From: Sinorhizobium sp. 6-70
GTDB taxonomy: Bacteria > Pseudomonadota > Alphaproteobacteria > Rhizobiales > Rhizobiaceae
Direction of reading: 5' to 3'
NCBI RefSeq assembly: GCF_030124375.1
Contig: NZ_JASKLS010000018.1
Location: 79,695 to 143,694 of the forward strand
DNA: 64,000 nucleotides
The position numbers and the translations under genes are program-made. Shown here piece after piece: positions 47,873 through 55,522 of the stretch. The number at the start of each line of letters is the position of its first letter. Positions within the stretch are counted from its first letter, which is position 1. Under the pieces are notes generated by a model that was not told the origin of the DNA, ran no database searches, and worked only from the letters and a program-made list of their open reading frames with translations.

Positions 47873-48217
47873 ATGGAAATCAAGCGCTTTGAAACCGGCC
47901 CGCGGATGAGTCAGGCCGTGGTCTATAACAACACGGTTTACCTGGCCGGCCAGGTCGGCAACGCCGGTGACGACGTCGTCACCCAGACGAAGCAGGCGCT
48001 TGCCGAAGTCGATCGTCTTCTCGCGCTCGCGGGCACGGACAAGACGCGCATACTTTCGGCAACGATCTGGCTCGCAGACATGGCCGACTTCGCCAAGATG
48101 AATTCCGTTTGGGATGCCTGGGTGCCGCAAGGCCACACGCCCGCCCGTGCGACTGGCGAAGCCAAGCTCGCAACGCCGGAATATCTCGTTGAAGTCATTG
48201 TCACTGCTGCCGCGTAA
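47873..48217 (+). CDS. RidA/YjgF-family protein
   Basis: 114 residues. Family signature RILSATIWLADMADFAKMNS with later Arg in HTPARATGEAKL, consistent with enamine/imine deaminase activity that clears reactive intermediates of PLP enzymes. ATG at 47873 has AGGA at 8-base spacing; an ATG 9 bases upstream lacks a site. Monocistronic, with a hairpin after it. Confidence 0.9.
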   Translation: MEIKRFETGPRMSQAVVYNNTVYLAGQVGNAGDDVVTQTKQALAEVDRLLALAGTDKTRILSATIWLADMADFAKMNSVWDAWVPQGHTPARATGEAKLATPEYLVEVIVTAAA

Positions 48218-48254
48218 ACCCTTCCTCTTTTGAGCGTTTGGCTGAACTGAAGCG

Positions 48255-48285
48255 CGCCGTCGTGCCCTGTGCACGGCGGCGTTTT
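48255..48285 (+). terminator. terminator after the RidA gene
   Basis: Stem CGCCGTCGTGC / GCACGGCGGCG (one G-T pair), short loop, followed by TTTT. Confidence 0.75.
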
Positions 48286-48311
48286 GCTTCGGCCTCACAG
48301 ATTACCTCGTA

Positions 48312-48417
48312 CTACAGCGCCGCGCGTCTTATCAGACGCGCAAAGGACGCTGCAGCACCTTGAATTGCTGCATGTTTTTATCCTTAAATCGGCACGATTT
48401 AAGGAAACATGCAGTAG
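48312..48417 (+). repeat. RIME1-type repeat, full copy (first of a tandem pair)
   Basis: The best-conserved copy in the window: CTACAGCGCCGCGCGTCTTA, TCAGACGCGCAAAGGACGC, CTTGAATTGCTGCATG, then TTTTTATCCTTAAATCGGC and CGATTTAAGGAAACATGCAG, ending TAG. Directly followed by a second, more diverged copy. Confidence 0.88.
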
Positions 48418-48520
48418 AGCGCCGCACGTCTTATCGGACGCGCAAGGGACGCTGTAGCATCTTGAATTTCGGCATGTTTTTTGTCGTCAGATCGGTTATG
48501 TCCAAGGAGACATACAGCAG
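48415..48520 (+). repeat. RIME1-type repeat, diverged second copy of tandem pair
   Basis: Same architecture as the preceding copy (AGCGCCGCACGTCTTATCGG, CTTGAATTTCGGCATG, GGAGACATACAGCAG end) with many substitutions in the second palindrome. Its last base is the first G of an EcfG-type -35 element. Confidence 0.75.
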
Positions 48521-48544
48521 GAACCAAGCATTCGCTCGGGCGTT
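48520..48544 (+). promoter_or_regulatory. EcfG/RpoE2-type general stress promoter
   Basis: GGAAC (48520-48524), 16-base spacer, CGTT (48541-48544): an exact match to the alphaproteobacterial general-stress consensus GGAAC-N16/17-CGTT. The 56-residue membrane-protein gene starts 34 bases downstream. Confidence 0.75.
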
Positions 48545-48577
48545 TATGGGTCATTCCGTAATGGAAAGGAATGACCA

Positions 48578-48748
48578 ATGCTCTATTGGCTGCCCCGCTT
48601 TTTCGTGCTGGCGCTCGCGGGGATCGTGATCGGTTTCGGCCTCATCCCGCAGACAACGGATGAAGTGGCGCGCGTGCTGCTGATGATCGTTCTCGGGTTG
48701 GGCCTGCTTTCCCTGACGCTCCACATTTTCCCACCGGGACAACACTAA
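48578..48748 (+). CDS. small two-helix membrane protein, probable stress-regulon member
   Basis: 56 residues: MLYWLPRFFVLALAGIVIGF followed by a charged turn (PQTTDEVAR) and a second helix VLLMIVLGLGLLSLTLHIFP. GGAAAGGAATG precedes the ATG. Preceded by an exact EcfG-type promoter. The AI-2E-type transporter gene follows 122 bases later and may share the transcript. The fold resembles DUF1328-class peptides but the sequence differs; function unknown. Confidence 0.7.
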   Translation: MLYWLPRFFVLALAGIVIGFGLIPQTTDEVARVLLMIVLGLGLLSLTLHIFPPGQH

Positions 48749-48870
48749 GCGACGGCTTTGAGTGAAGGGCGGATGTGTCGGTGTGGGGCGAGGGGGCGGA
48801 CTGTTCCGGATTCGCAGCCTGATCGGTGGCATTGCCGACGTTGCGAACGGTAGCAGAAAAGAAGGACGCG

Positions 48871-49989
48871 ATGGAAATTACGACCGACCGCAAACGGGAG
48901 CGCAGCGTGGACAAGGAAATTGCCCTGGTCGAATCGCCGACCGGCGCCGCGCGAAAGCGCAACGGCATCGAGCTGGCGGTCCCGTTAAGCACGGTCGGCC
49001 TCTTCATCATCGCCTCGTCAGCGGCGGTCTATTCCATGGAAGCGATCCTGATGCCGATCACACTGGCGATTATCGTCGGCATCGTGCTGGGCAGGGCGGC
49101 CGACGAATTGGAGAGATTCGGCCTGCCTCCGATCTTCGGGGGCCTTTTGCTGGCGCTTCTCTTCGTGTTCGGGCTGTCCTCGTTGGTGAATGCACTTCTC
49201 GGCCCGATCACCGACGTGGCGCGTGAGGCGCCTCGGCTGGCCGAGGGCGTCGTGGATCGCATATTGCCGTTCATCGAGCGGTTCACCTGGTTGAGAATGG
49301 CGATGATACGCAACGCCGACCCCAACGCACTTGCCGACACGCTCGTAAAGAACGCTGGTCCCGTGCTTGGAACCGTTGCAGCAGGCTTGACGCCGGCACT
49401 CGTCCAGACACTGATTTTTCTCGCGGCCCTTATCCTCTTCCTTCTAGGCCGCCTTCAGCTGCGCGGCACCATCATCCTTGCGTTTGCCAGAAGGGAGCAT
49501 CGTTTGAACGCGATCCGGATCATGAACGCGACCGAGGATGCACTCGCCCAGTATTTTTCGACGGCGAGCCTTATCTATCTGGCGCTCGGCGTGATGACGA
49601 TGGTGATCGCGTTTGTCGGCGGATTGACCATGGCACCGTTGTGGGGGTTGTTTGCTTTCGTGTCGAGTTTCATTCCCTATCTCGGCGTGACCTTCATGAC
49701 GCTGTCGCTGCTCGTCGGCGGATTGATGACGCATGACGTGCTGCTTCTGGGATTTGCGCCCGCTGTCGCTTTCTTCGTCGTGCATCTGCTCATGGAAAAC
49801 CTCGTCGTTCCAGCCGTCCTGGGGCACCGCTTCGCGGTCAATCCATTTCTGATTTTCGTCGCGATCATTTTCTGGACCTGGATGTGGGGCGCCGTCGGCG
49901 CGCTGCTGGCGCTGCCCCTGTCACTTATCGCCATGACCGTTTTCGAGCAGGTGCGCGAACCGCCTGCCGTCCGGCAGTTGCCGGAGTGA
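48871..49989 (+). CDS. AI-2E-family membrane transporter
   Basis: 372 residues, about seven to eight helices. The family core appears as PIFGGLLLALLFVFGLSSLV and VHLLMENLVVPAVLGHRFAV near the C-terminus. Starts after a 30-residue basic, charged N-terminus; ATG at 48871 has AAGGA 6 bases upstream. The family includes the AI-2 exporter TqsA but also many proteins of other function, so no substrate is claimed. Lies next to the stress-regulator pair. Confidence 0.88.
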   Translation: MEITTDRKRERSVDKEIALVESPTGAARKRNGIELAVPLSTVGLFIIASSAAVYSMEAILMPITLAIIVGIVLGRAADELERFGLPPIFGGLLLALLFVFGLSSLVNALLGPITDVAREAPRLAEGVVDRILPFIERFTWLRMAMIRNADPNALADTLVKNAGPVLGTVAAGLTPALVQTLIFLAALILFLLGRLQLRGTIILAFARREHRLNAIRIMNATEDALAQYFSTASLIYLALGVMTMVIAFVGGLTMAPLWGLFAFVSSFIPYLGVTFMTLSLLVGGLMTHDVLLLGFAPAVAFFVVHLLMENLVVPAVLGHRFAVNPFLIFVAIIFWTWMWGAVGALLALPLSLIAMTVFEQVREPPAVRQLPE

Positions 49990-50025
49990 CGTCGGATCCG
50001 GTACCGGATAGCAGCCGGTGGGTCG

Positions 50026-50132
50026 CTACAGCACCGCGCGCCTTTCCGACGCGCAAAGGTCGCTGAAGCACTTTGAATTGCTGTATGTTTTTACGCTTAA
50101 AATCGGCTGCGAGTTAAGGAACCACGCGGTAG
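50026..50132 (+). repeat. RIME1-type repeat, full copy
   Basis: CTACAGCACCGCGCGCCTTT, CCGACGCGCAAAGGTCGC, CTTTGAATTGCTGTATG, then a second diverged palindrome, ending GCGGTAG. The last base is 2 bases from the stop codon of the minus-strand rsiB2 gene and 37 bases from the AI-2E stop, so the repeat forms the junction of two convergent genes. Confidence 0.8.
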
Positions 50133-50133
50133 T

Positions 50134-50931
50134 TTACGGGTGCCCGGTGCGCGCCTGTTCGTCGAAGAACAGGGCCTGGCTGATCAGCGCTTTCACCATT
50201 TCCGGGTTGAAGGGTTTCGTCACCAGAAAAGCCGGCTCCGGCTTCTTGCCCGTCAGGAGCCGCTCGGGGAAGGCCGTGATGAAGATCACCGGCACGGTGG
50301 TTTCCGCCAGGATATCGTTGACGGCGTCGATACCGGAACTGCCGTCGGCGAGTTGGATATCGGCAAGCACCATTTTCGGCGATGTCGTCCGATAGAGTTC
50401 GAGCGCCTCGCGATAGGTTCGAGCGATCCCGGTGACACGATGGCCGAGGCTTGTCACCATGTCCTCGATATCCATTGCGATCAGCGGTTCGTCTTCGATA
50501 ATCATGATCTCCGTCGCCACCTGACGCGAAATCTCTTGTGACGCCCCGGCGAGAAGAGTGGCGAATGCGCCGGGCTTGAGGTTCATGATCTCGGCGGCCT
50601 CGCTCGTGGAAAAGCCTTCGACGGCGATCAGCAGGAATGCCTGGCGCGGCGTCGGTGCGATCAGCGACAGATTGGCCGCGGCCCTGCGCTCCCAAGCGAA
50701 GGGCGACGCCAATTGCGTGCGATCGATTTCCAGCGTGTCGAACAGCGAGCAGAACAGCTTATAGAGACCGATTCGATCGCTGGAGGCGGTTGGAAACAGG
50801 CTGACATCTTCGATCAGTGACTCGAGAACGGCAGCAACATAGGCGTCGCCCGCGGCTTGCGAGCCCGTTACAGCGCGAGCAAAGCGTCGCAGATAGGGAA
50901 GATGTGGCGCAATCCTGGTGGAAAGTGACAT
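50134..50931 (-). CDS. rsiB2: PhyR-type anti-anti-sigma response regulator (RsiB2)
   Basis: 265 residues. A sigma-factor-like domain (about 1-135, with RQAFLLIAVEGFSTSEAAEI resembling region 4) is followed by a receiver domain (about 140-258). Phospho-acceptor D191, acidic pair E146/D147, and the FAT-GUY-type stretch FITAFPERLLTGKK ending in VTKPF are visible. When phosphorylated, such proteins bind the NepR anti-sigma factor and free the EcfG/RpoE2 sigma factor. Divergent from a NepR-like gene, which fits the second S. meliloti pair rsiA2/rsiB2. No kinase or sigma gene is nearby. Confidence 0.92.
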   Translation of the reverse strand: MSLSTRIAPHLPYLRRFARAVTGSQAAGDAYVAAVLESLIEDVSLFPTASSDRIGLYKLFCSLFDTLEIDRTQLASPFAWERRAAANLSLIAPTPRQAFLLIAVEGFSTSEAAEIMNLKPGAFATLLAGASQEISRQVATEIMIIEDEPLIAMDIEDMVTSLGHRVTGIARTYREALELYRTTSPKMVLADIQLADGSSGIDAVNDILAETTVPVIFITAFPERLLTGKKPEPAFLVTKPFNPEMVKALISQALFFDEQARTGHP

Positions 50932-51118
50932 TTAGGTCTTCCTAAACTATTGTGCCGGTATGGTCCCGGTCTTGCGGACAACGGGCGTGCAGCAAGATAC
51001 GACAATGTTTTGAGCACGTCTTTTGGATTATGGAAAGCCTAGAGTAAGCAGATGACGGGCATATGGGACAGGAATGGCCGGAACGGGGGATCAGGCCTTT
51101 GGCGCGCGGAAGCGGCAA

Positions 51119-51313
51119 ATGAATGAGCCTTCCGGACGGCGCAAGGCGCAGCGCGCTGCCGCCAAGCCTCCCTTGATGGCGGATCCGAGCGCACAGATCG
51201 CGTCGAAATTGAAGGCGCTTTACCAAGCCTTGGAAAACGAACCGATTCCGCGGCAGTTCATTGAGTTGCTCGAGCGTCTTGACGTGGCCGAGAGCGCACG
51301 GTTACCGCGCTGA
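51119..51313 (+). CDS. rsiA2: NepR-family anti-sigma factor (RsiA2)
   Basis: 64 residues with a basic disordered N-terminus and the NepR core IASKLKALYQALENEPIPRQ followed by FIELLERLDVAE (two amphipathic helices around the EP-P turn). Sequesters the general stress sigma factor until PhyR/RsiB binds it. ATG at 51119 has GGAAG 6-7 bases upstream; an ATG 45 bases earlier is a possible longer start. Divergent from rsiB2; the 187-base gap shows no exact EcfG promoter by eye. Confidence 0.85.
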   Translation: MNEPSGRRKAQRAAAKPPLMADPSAQIASKLKALYQALENEPIPRQFIELLERLDVAESARLPR

Positions 51314-51434
51314 TGTCCGCCGTTCCATTAGGCGGCTTCGCACCGACGCAATCACGACGTGCGCTAGCTTGTGGGGGCTTGCGTGGTGGCAACCCGGCGG
51401 CAATTGCTCGCTGGCCGGCCGGGTCTCGCACTCC

Positions 51435-51535
51435 GGGGCCGCGTCTTGTCAGACGTACAGGCGACGGCGTAACACTTTGAATTGCTGCATGTTTTTATTC
51501 TTGAATCGGCTACGATTCAAGGAAACATGCAGTAG
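51435..51535 (+). repeat. RIME1-type repeat, nearly full copy
   Basis: First palindrome eroded (GGGCCGCGTCTTGTCAGACG), then CACTTTGAATTGCTGCATG, TTTTTATTCTTGAATCGGC and CGATTCAAGGAAACATGCAG. Lies between rsiA2 and a convergent lipoprotein gene, ending 11 bases from the lipoprotein stop. Confidence 0.8.
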
Positions 51536-51545
51536 CCTATCCCGA

Positions 51546-51794
51546 TCAGCAACGCGCGGTGTAGCGGCGGCCGTACTGGTCGCGATAGTAACAATAGCCG
51601 GGCTCATTCGCACGGCCGATGAGGGCGCCGGCAACACCGCCGACGGCGGCGCCGACAGCGGCTCCCCGGACATCATTCGTTATGGCGCCACCGATGATGC
51701 CGCCGGAAGCTGCGCCGATTGCAGTACCTTTCTCCGTTGCGGTGCAGGCCGCAAGGGGAAGGATCAGGCTTGCGACGAGAAGGATCTTCTTCAT
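51546..51794 (-). CDS. glycine-zipper outer-membrane lipoprotein
   Basis: 82 residues. Lipoprotein signal MKKILLVASLILPLAAC with lipobox LAAC (Cys17), then Gly/Ala-rich segments GTAIGAASGGIIGGAI and GAAVGAAVGGVAGALIGRA with GxxxG spacing. The C-terminus CYYRDQYGRRYTARC has two cysteines that could form a disulfide. Similar small proteins of rhizobia and enterobacteria (OsmB/YMGG-like) are envelope stress proteins. No partner gene on the same strand. Confidence 0.85.
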   Translation of the reverse strand: MKKILLVASLILPLAACTATEKGTAIGAASGGIIGGAITNDVRGAAVGAAVGGVAGALIGRANEPGYCYYRDQYGRRYTARC

Positions 51795-52202
51795 GGTGCG
51801 TTGTTCCTATCCGAGGTTGGTTACTGAACTGCGGGAGTAGCAAGCCGTGTCGTACGACCGGACACAGCGACCGTCGTGAAGACGTCATGAGTAGGACTCT
51901 GGCCCTGACCTTTCGCGATGCCGGCGATCACCGAGCGTTTCCACTGTCTTGGGGCTGGTCGCGCCCAGTGCTGTCGGCCCTCTCATTCGTGTCTCCGTGA
52001 ATATCGCCGCGGCTGCGGCGCTCGTCAATTGTTGCGCAAACGCCGATTGCCGCCTTTTTGTTCCGCAGTTCAGGTGCTGACGCGCGTGATGGTTGTTGCG
52101 TCTTCGTCATTGATGCCGAGCAACAGAAGCCCGGCGGAGCCATGGAACCCGCAACGGGCTTCTGCCGTTTGTTCTGCGTGTCGGCGTCGAAGGAGCGCGG
52201 AA
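51795..52202. other. 408-base gap containing a stress promoter
   Basis: Separates the divergent lipoprotein and the 106-residue protein genes. The only clear element is the EcfG-type promoter at 52144-52169. Open frames across it lack coding character. Confidence 0.5.
52144..52169 (+). promoter_or_regulatory. EcfG/RpoE2-type general stress promoter
   Basis: GGAAC (52144-52148), 17-base spacer, CGTT (52166-52169), an exact consensus match. The 106-residue gene starts 34 bases downstream, followed by the CsbD gene. Confidence 0.75.
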
Positions 52203-52523
52203 ATGGAACATGTTGCCGCCATCATGGTTCTCGTTGGCTGCATGCAGGAAACAACGGCGTGCCGGGAGGTGCCATCGCCGGTGGTCGCCTTCGAAACCGT
52301 CGAGGAATGCCAAGCCTTGCTTCCTCCGGCGATGGAGGAGGTCGGCAAGGTTTTCAAGACGGCCTATGGCAAGTGCGCCGATGTCGATCCTGCGCTCATC
52401 GTCGAGAGTGCAGTAATCGAATGGACGATCACGCCCGCGAGGAAGCTTGAAGTGAGCGTGACGCCCGAGGAAGAGCCCTATACGATTGCGGGCCGTGCCC
52501 GTCCTTCGGCCGACGACGAGTGA
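52203..52523 (+). CDS. conserved hypothetical protein, stress-operon member
   Basis: 106 residues beginning MEHVAAIMVLVGCMQETTAC with four cysteines (C13, C20, C36, C58) and an acidic C-terminus. The N-terminal hydrophobic stretch is short, so export is uncertain; the Cys spacing would suit disulfides if periplasmic. AAGGAG precedes the ATG at 52203. I recall similar small proteins in other rhizobia, without known function. It lies 34 bases after an exact EcfG promoter and 33 bases before csbD, so both are probably one stress operon. Confidence 0.7.
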   Translation: MEHVAAIMVLVGCMQETTACREVPSPVVAFETVEECQALLPPAMEEVGKVFKTAYGKCADVDPALIVESAVIEWTITPARKLEVSVTPEEEPYTIAGRARPSADDE

Positions 52524-52556
52524 CTTTCCGCATCGAAGATTGAAAGGAGCGTACTC

Positions 52557-52754
52557 ATGAACTGGGACATCATCGAAGGCCGGTGGACCGAATTCAAGGG
52601 CAAGGCCCAGGGTCAATGGGGGAAGCTCACGAACGACGATCTCGACGTCATCAACGGCAATCGGAAGGAACTCGCCGGCCGCATCCAGGCGCGTTACGGA
52701 ATTGCCAAGGAAGAGGCGGAGCGTCAGATCGACGAGTGGGCATCGCGCCATTGA
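52557..52754 (+). CDS. CsbD-family stress protein
   Basis: 65 residues, highly charged, with the CsbD pattern MNWDIIEGRWTEFKGKAQGQ then WGKLTNDDLDVINGNRKELA. Typical sigma-B/RpoS/EcfG-dependent small stress protein of unknown mechanism. Shine-Dalgarno AAAGGAG. Second gene after the EcfG promoter at 52144; a 9-bp GC hairpin follows. Confidence 0.9.
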   Translation: MNWDIIEGRWTEFKGKAQGQWGKLTNDDLDVINGNRKELAGRIQARYGIAKEEAERQIDEWASRH

Positions 52755-52778
52755 CAGGCTGACACCGGGAAGGATGTG

Positions 52779-52804
52779 ACGCGCGTCTTGCAATGGACGC
52801 GCGT
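52779..52804. terminator. bidirectional hairpin between csbD and a convergent small gene
   Basis: Perfect 9-bp stem ACGCGCGTC / GACGCGCGT with an 8-base loop, between the csbD stop (52754) and the convergent gene stop (52808). No T-run. Confidence 0.6.
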
Positions 52805-52807
52805 TGC

Positions 52808-53005
52808 TTATCGTCCGTCAGTGCCGTGTTCTGCCTTTTCCAGTGCGTCAAGAAGAGCTTGCAGACGTTTATTGCTCTTCTCTTCCGTATGGATGTGAAG
52901 ATCGCGCATCGTCCTGCCGATATGCAGATTATGGCTGCGCACGGCCGCGTTGTGCCGGGCGACCTCGGTCACCGATTTCCATATATGTCGCGACGGAATC
53001 TTCAT
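52808..53005 (-). CDS. small hypothetical protein, probable stress-regulon member
   Basis: 65 residues: MKIPSRHIWKSVTEVARHNA with a helical, charged C-terminus (EEKSNKRLQALLDALEKAEH). The start at 53005 is favoured over one at 53065 because an exact EcfG-type promoter on this strand (53059-53035) lies inside the longer version, 30 bases before the shorter. No family recognised; soluble and basic, rich in His. Confidence 0.6.
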   Translation of the reverse strand: MKIPSRHIWKSVTEVARHNAAVRSHNLHIGRTMRDLHIHTEEKSNKRLQALLDALEKAEHGTDGR

Positions 53006-53034
53006 TGAATTCCCAAAGCCTTCGTTACCGGAAC

Positions 53035-53059
53035 AACGCCAAGCCCTATCGAAGGTTCC
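53035..53059 (-). promoter_or_regulatory. EcfG/RpoE2-type general stress promoter, minus strand
   Basis: Reading the minus strand: GGAAC (53059-53055), 16-base spacer, CGTT (53038-53035), an exact match. Serves the 65-residue gene starting at 53005. Confidence 0.72.
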
Positions 53060-53176
53060 TGGCAAATTTTGTTTCCACGTGCCGATCTTGGGGCCGTTTC
53101 TCGTTCCTTGGTTAACGAAATGTTTCCCCCTTACCTCAAAGGATTTCTAGGGTTTCGCCGAGAGAAACATGGAACC

Positions 53177-53202
53177 GGAACAAAGACGATGAACTACGCG
53201 TT
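53177..53202 (+). promoter_or_regulatory. EcfG/RpoE2-type general stress promoter
   Basis: GGAAC (53177-53181), 17-base spacer, CGTT (53199-53202), an exact match, 33 bases upstream of the DUF1328 gene start. Back-to-back with the minus-strand stress promoter 118 bases to its left. Confidence 0.78.
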
Positions 53203-53235
53203 ACGATTTCACCAACGCAGACATTGGAGATATCG

Positions 53236-53400
53236 ATGCTCTACTATGCTCTCGTCTTTCTGATTGTTGCCATCATCGCCGGCATTCTCGGCTTTGGTGG
53301 TATTGCTGGAGCTTCGGCAGGCATTGCCCAGGTCTTGTTCTTCCTGTTCCTGGTATTCTTGGTGATTTCGCTTGTTGCCGGACTCATGCGCAAGACCTGA
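53236..53400 (+). CDS. DUF1328-family small membrane protein
   Basis: 54 residues, two helices: MLYYALVFLIVAIIAGILGF and AQVLFFLFLVFLVISLVAGL joined by the family's GGIAGASAGI segment, ending MRKT. Typical YtjA/DUF1328 length. Preceded by TTGGAGA and an exact EcfG promoter, followed by an intrinsic terminator, so a monocistronic stress gene. Molecular function unknown. Confidence 0.88.
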   Translation: MLYYALVFLIVAIIAGILGFGGIAGASAGIAQVLFFLFLVFLVISLVAGLMRKT

Positions 53401-53434
53401 CGCGGTAAGTCCGTGGGCTCATGAATGAGGAAGG

Positions 53435-53462
53435 GGGCGAAGCGTAACGCTTCGCCCTTTTC
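53435..53462 (+). terminator. DUF1328 gene terminator
   Basis: Perfect 10-bp stem GGGCGAAGCG / CGCTTCGCCC with a TAA loop followed by TTTTCC. Confidence 0.88.
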
Positions 53463-53550
53463 CGTAAGCAATGTTCGGTTCCCTTGCTCTGGCCAATGCG
53501 CTTGGCTATTCATGCGGGTACCCACCCACTGGTAGGAACAGAACAATCTC

Positions 53551-54051
53551 ATGAAGTCCCTGGAACTCATCGTCGAGCGCATCATCCTTTCGAGCCGATG
53601 GCTATTGGTCGTCTTTTATCTCGGGCTGGTTGCGGCTCTTGCCCTCTACGGCATTTCCTTCATTTACAAGTTCCTGAAGGTTGCGGGCCTGGTCTTCGTC
53701 TACGACGATGCCCAGATGATATTGGCAATGCTTGGGCTCATCGACGCTGCGCTCGTCGCAAGCCTGATCGTCATGGTGATGATTTCGGGATACGAAAATT
53801 TCGTCAGCCGCTTCGACGAGGGGGAAGGCGAGGTCTCGTTCCTGGGCAAGCTTGATTCCGGCAGCCTGAAGATCAAGGTCGCCTCCTCCATCGTGGCGAT
53901 CTCGTCGATCCATCTTCTGCAGATCTTCCTCAATGCCCAGCAGTTCACGAGCGAGAAGCTGATGTGGGCGACAATCATGCATCTGGCTTTTGTCGTTTCC
54001 GCCGTGCTCCTCGGTTCGCTGGAGCAGATCATGAGCAAGTTGAAAAAGTAG
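53551..54051 (+). CDS. UPF0114 (TIGR00645) membrane protein
   Basis: 166 residues, about four helices. Matches the UPF0114/YqhA family: MKSLELIVERIILSSRWLLV at the N-terminus, then YENFVSRFDEGEGEVSFLGK and LKIKVASSIVAISSIHLLQI. Inner-membrane protein of unknown role. The FAD oxidoreductase gene follows 71 bases later on the same strand. Confidence 0.9.
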   Translation: MKSLELIVERIILSSRWLLVVFYLGLVAALALYGISFIYKFLKVAGLVFVYDDAQMILAMLGLIDAALVASLIVMVMISGYENFVSRFDEGEGEVSFLGKLDSGSLKIKVASSIVAISSIHLLQIFLNAQQFTSEKLMWATIMHLAFVVSAVLLGSLEQIMSKLKK

Positions 54052-54122
54052 CGACGCAACTGCTGCAGCGTGCCTCTGGCGCCTGCGGCGGATTTGTGAG
54101 CGAGCAAGCGGGGCAGTGGCAC

Positions 54123-55376
54123 ATGAAGACTGACGTAGTAGTTCTGGGCGCCGGCATTGTCGGCATTTCCGCCGCCATCCATCTGGCGCGACGCGGGAAG
54201 TCGGTGGTGCTTCTCGATCGGCGCGGTCCCGGAGAAGAGACGTCCTACGGTAACGCCGGCCTTATCCAGCGCGAAGGCGTCTTTCCCTACGGCTTTCCGC
54301 ATGATTTCGGTGCGCTTTTCCGCTACGCGCTGAACAACACTATCGACGCCAGCTATCATTTTCGCGCGCTGCCGGGGCTGGTGCCCTTTCTGGCGCGCTA
54401 TTGGTGGCACTCCGGCTTCACCCAGCACCAGCGGATCGCCCATCTTTATGCACCGCTGATCGAAAACTCGATCGCCGAGCACAAGGACCTGATCGAGGCC
54501 TCCGGTGCCGCGGACCTCATCCGCAAGGATGGCTGGATGAAGGTGTTTCGCACGGAAAAGGAGCGCGACGCCGCCTACAAGGACGCGGAAAAACTGTCCG
54601 CCGGTTTTGGGGTCAACCATCAGAAACTCTCGACGAGCGAGCTCAGGACCATAGAACCATCCATCCGCGTCGAGCTCGCCGGCGGGCTGCGCTGGACCGA
54701 CCCCTGGTCGATCCGCGATCCGCACAGCCTCAACAAGGCCTACCTCGCTTATTTCCAATCGCTCGGCGGTCGGCTCGTCTCGGGCGACGCCGCAACCTTG
54801 GAACACATTCTCGAGGGCGCCGGCTGGCGGGTGGCCACACCGGAAGGTCCGCTCGAGACCCGCGAGGTGGTGGTGGCGCTCGGTCCCTGGGCCGATACGG
54901 TGACGCGCAAGCTTGGCTATCATTTTCCGCTCGCGGTCAAGCGCGGCTACCACATGCACTACGGCGTCCAGGAAGGGGCAACGCTTAACAACTGGGTGCT
55001 CGACGCCGAAAAGGGCTATTTCCTGGCGCCGATGCTGCGCGGGATCCGCTTGACGACAGGCGCGGAATTCGCACTGCGGGACGCACCGAAAACGCCGGTA
55101 CAGTTGACCCGGGCCGAAAGGGTCGCGCGCGAGTTCTTCCCGCTGGCCGAACGGCGCGACGAGGAGCCATGGCTGGGAGCGCGGCCCTGTACGCCCGATA
55201 TGATGCCGATCATAGGCAAGGCACCGCGGCACGAGGGCCTCTGGTTCGCCTTCGGCCATGCGCATCACGGCATGACGCTCGGCCCGGTCACCGGCCGGGC
55301 GCTGGCCGAAGCCATGACCGGCGAAAAGACCGTGATCGACATCGCTCCCTATCGGCCCGAGCGCTTTCTCGCCTAA
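54123..55376 (+). CDS. FAD-dependent D-amino-acid dehydrogenase-like oxidoreductase
   Basis: 417 residues, DAO family. FAD motif VVVLGAGIVGISAAIHLARRG at 6-26, C-terminal GARPCTPDMMPIIGKAPRHE and FAFGHAHHGMTLGPVTGRAL as in DadA-type dehydrogenases. ATG at 54123 is preceded by GGGGCAGTGGCAC; longer starts overlap the UPF0114 gene. Substrate unassigned: D-amino acids and hydroxyproline-type imino acids are the main candidates. Confidence 0.83.
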   Translation: MKTDVVVLGAGIVGISAAIHLARRGKSVVLLDRRGPGEETSYGNAGLIQREGVFPYGFPHDFGALFRYALNNTIDASYHFRALPGLVPFLARYWWHSGFTQHQRIAHLYAPLIENSIAEHKDLIEASGAADLIRKDGWMKVFRTEKERDAAYKDAEKLSAGFGVNHQKLSTSELRTIEPSIRVELAGGLRWTDPWSIRDPHSLNKAYLAYFQSLGGRLVSGDAATLEHILEGAGWRVATPEGPLETREVVVALGPWADTVTRKLGYHFPLAVKRGYHMHYGVQEGATLNNWVLDAEKGYFLAPMLRGIRLTTGAEFALRDAPKTPVQLTRAERVAREFFPLAERRDEEPWLGARPCTPDMMPIIGKAPRHEGLWFAFGHAHHGMTLGPVTGRALAEAMTGEKTVIDIAPYRPERFLA

Positions 55377-55417
55377 AGCGCCGCTTGCGACGCGCTTCAG
55401 GGTCTTTGTTTTGATTT

Positions 55418-55459
55418 ATGTCGTTGTCCAAAAACCGCTGCACACTTTTTGGCCGACAT
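55418..55459 (+). repeat. rhizobial intergenic palindrome
   Basis: Nested inverted repeat: ATGTCG and CGACAT enclose CCAAAAA and TTTTTGG around CCGCTGCACAC, ending in the tail GCATTAG. I recognise this as a motif that follows many rhizobial genes, but I have no firm element name. It may terminate the FAD oxidoreductase transcript. A decayed tail (CAAAATGCATTAG) also occurs at about 17108-17120. Confidence 0.6.
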
Positions 55460-55522
55460 GCATTAGGGCGATGAATTTCCCCCCGGATGAGCATCGCGCT
55501 GCCGTTTTTGTTGTCCGCGCGT

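Noticed and set aside
48312..48520. CRISPR array, suggested by repeated short units in intergenic DNA
   Set aside because: The units are about 105-base palindromic mosaics in tandem or singly at gene ends, without regular spacers or cas genes.
50932..51118. EcfG promoter for rsiB2 or rsiA2
   Set aside because: The closest sequence, GGGAC-N15-GTTT on the minus strand, has the wrong spacing and a mismatch; GGAAC at 51080 has no CGTT at N16/17.
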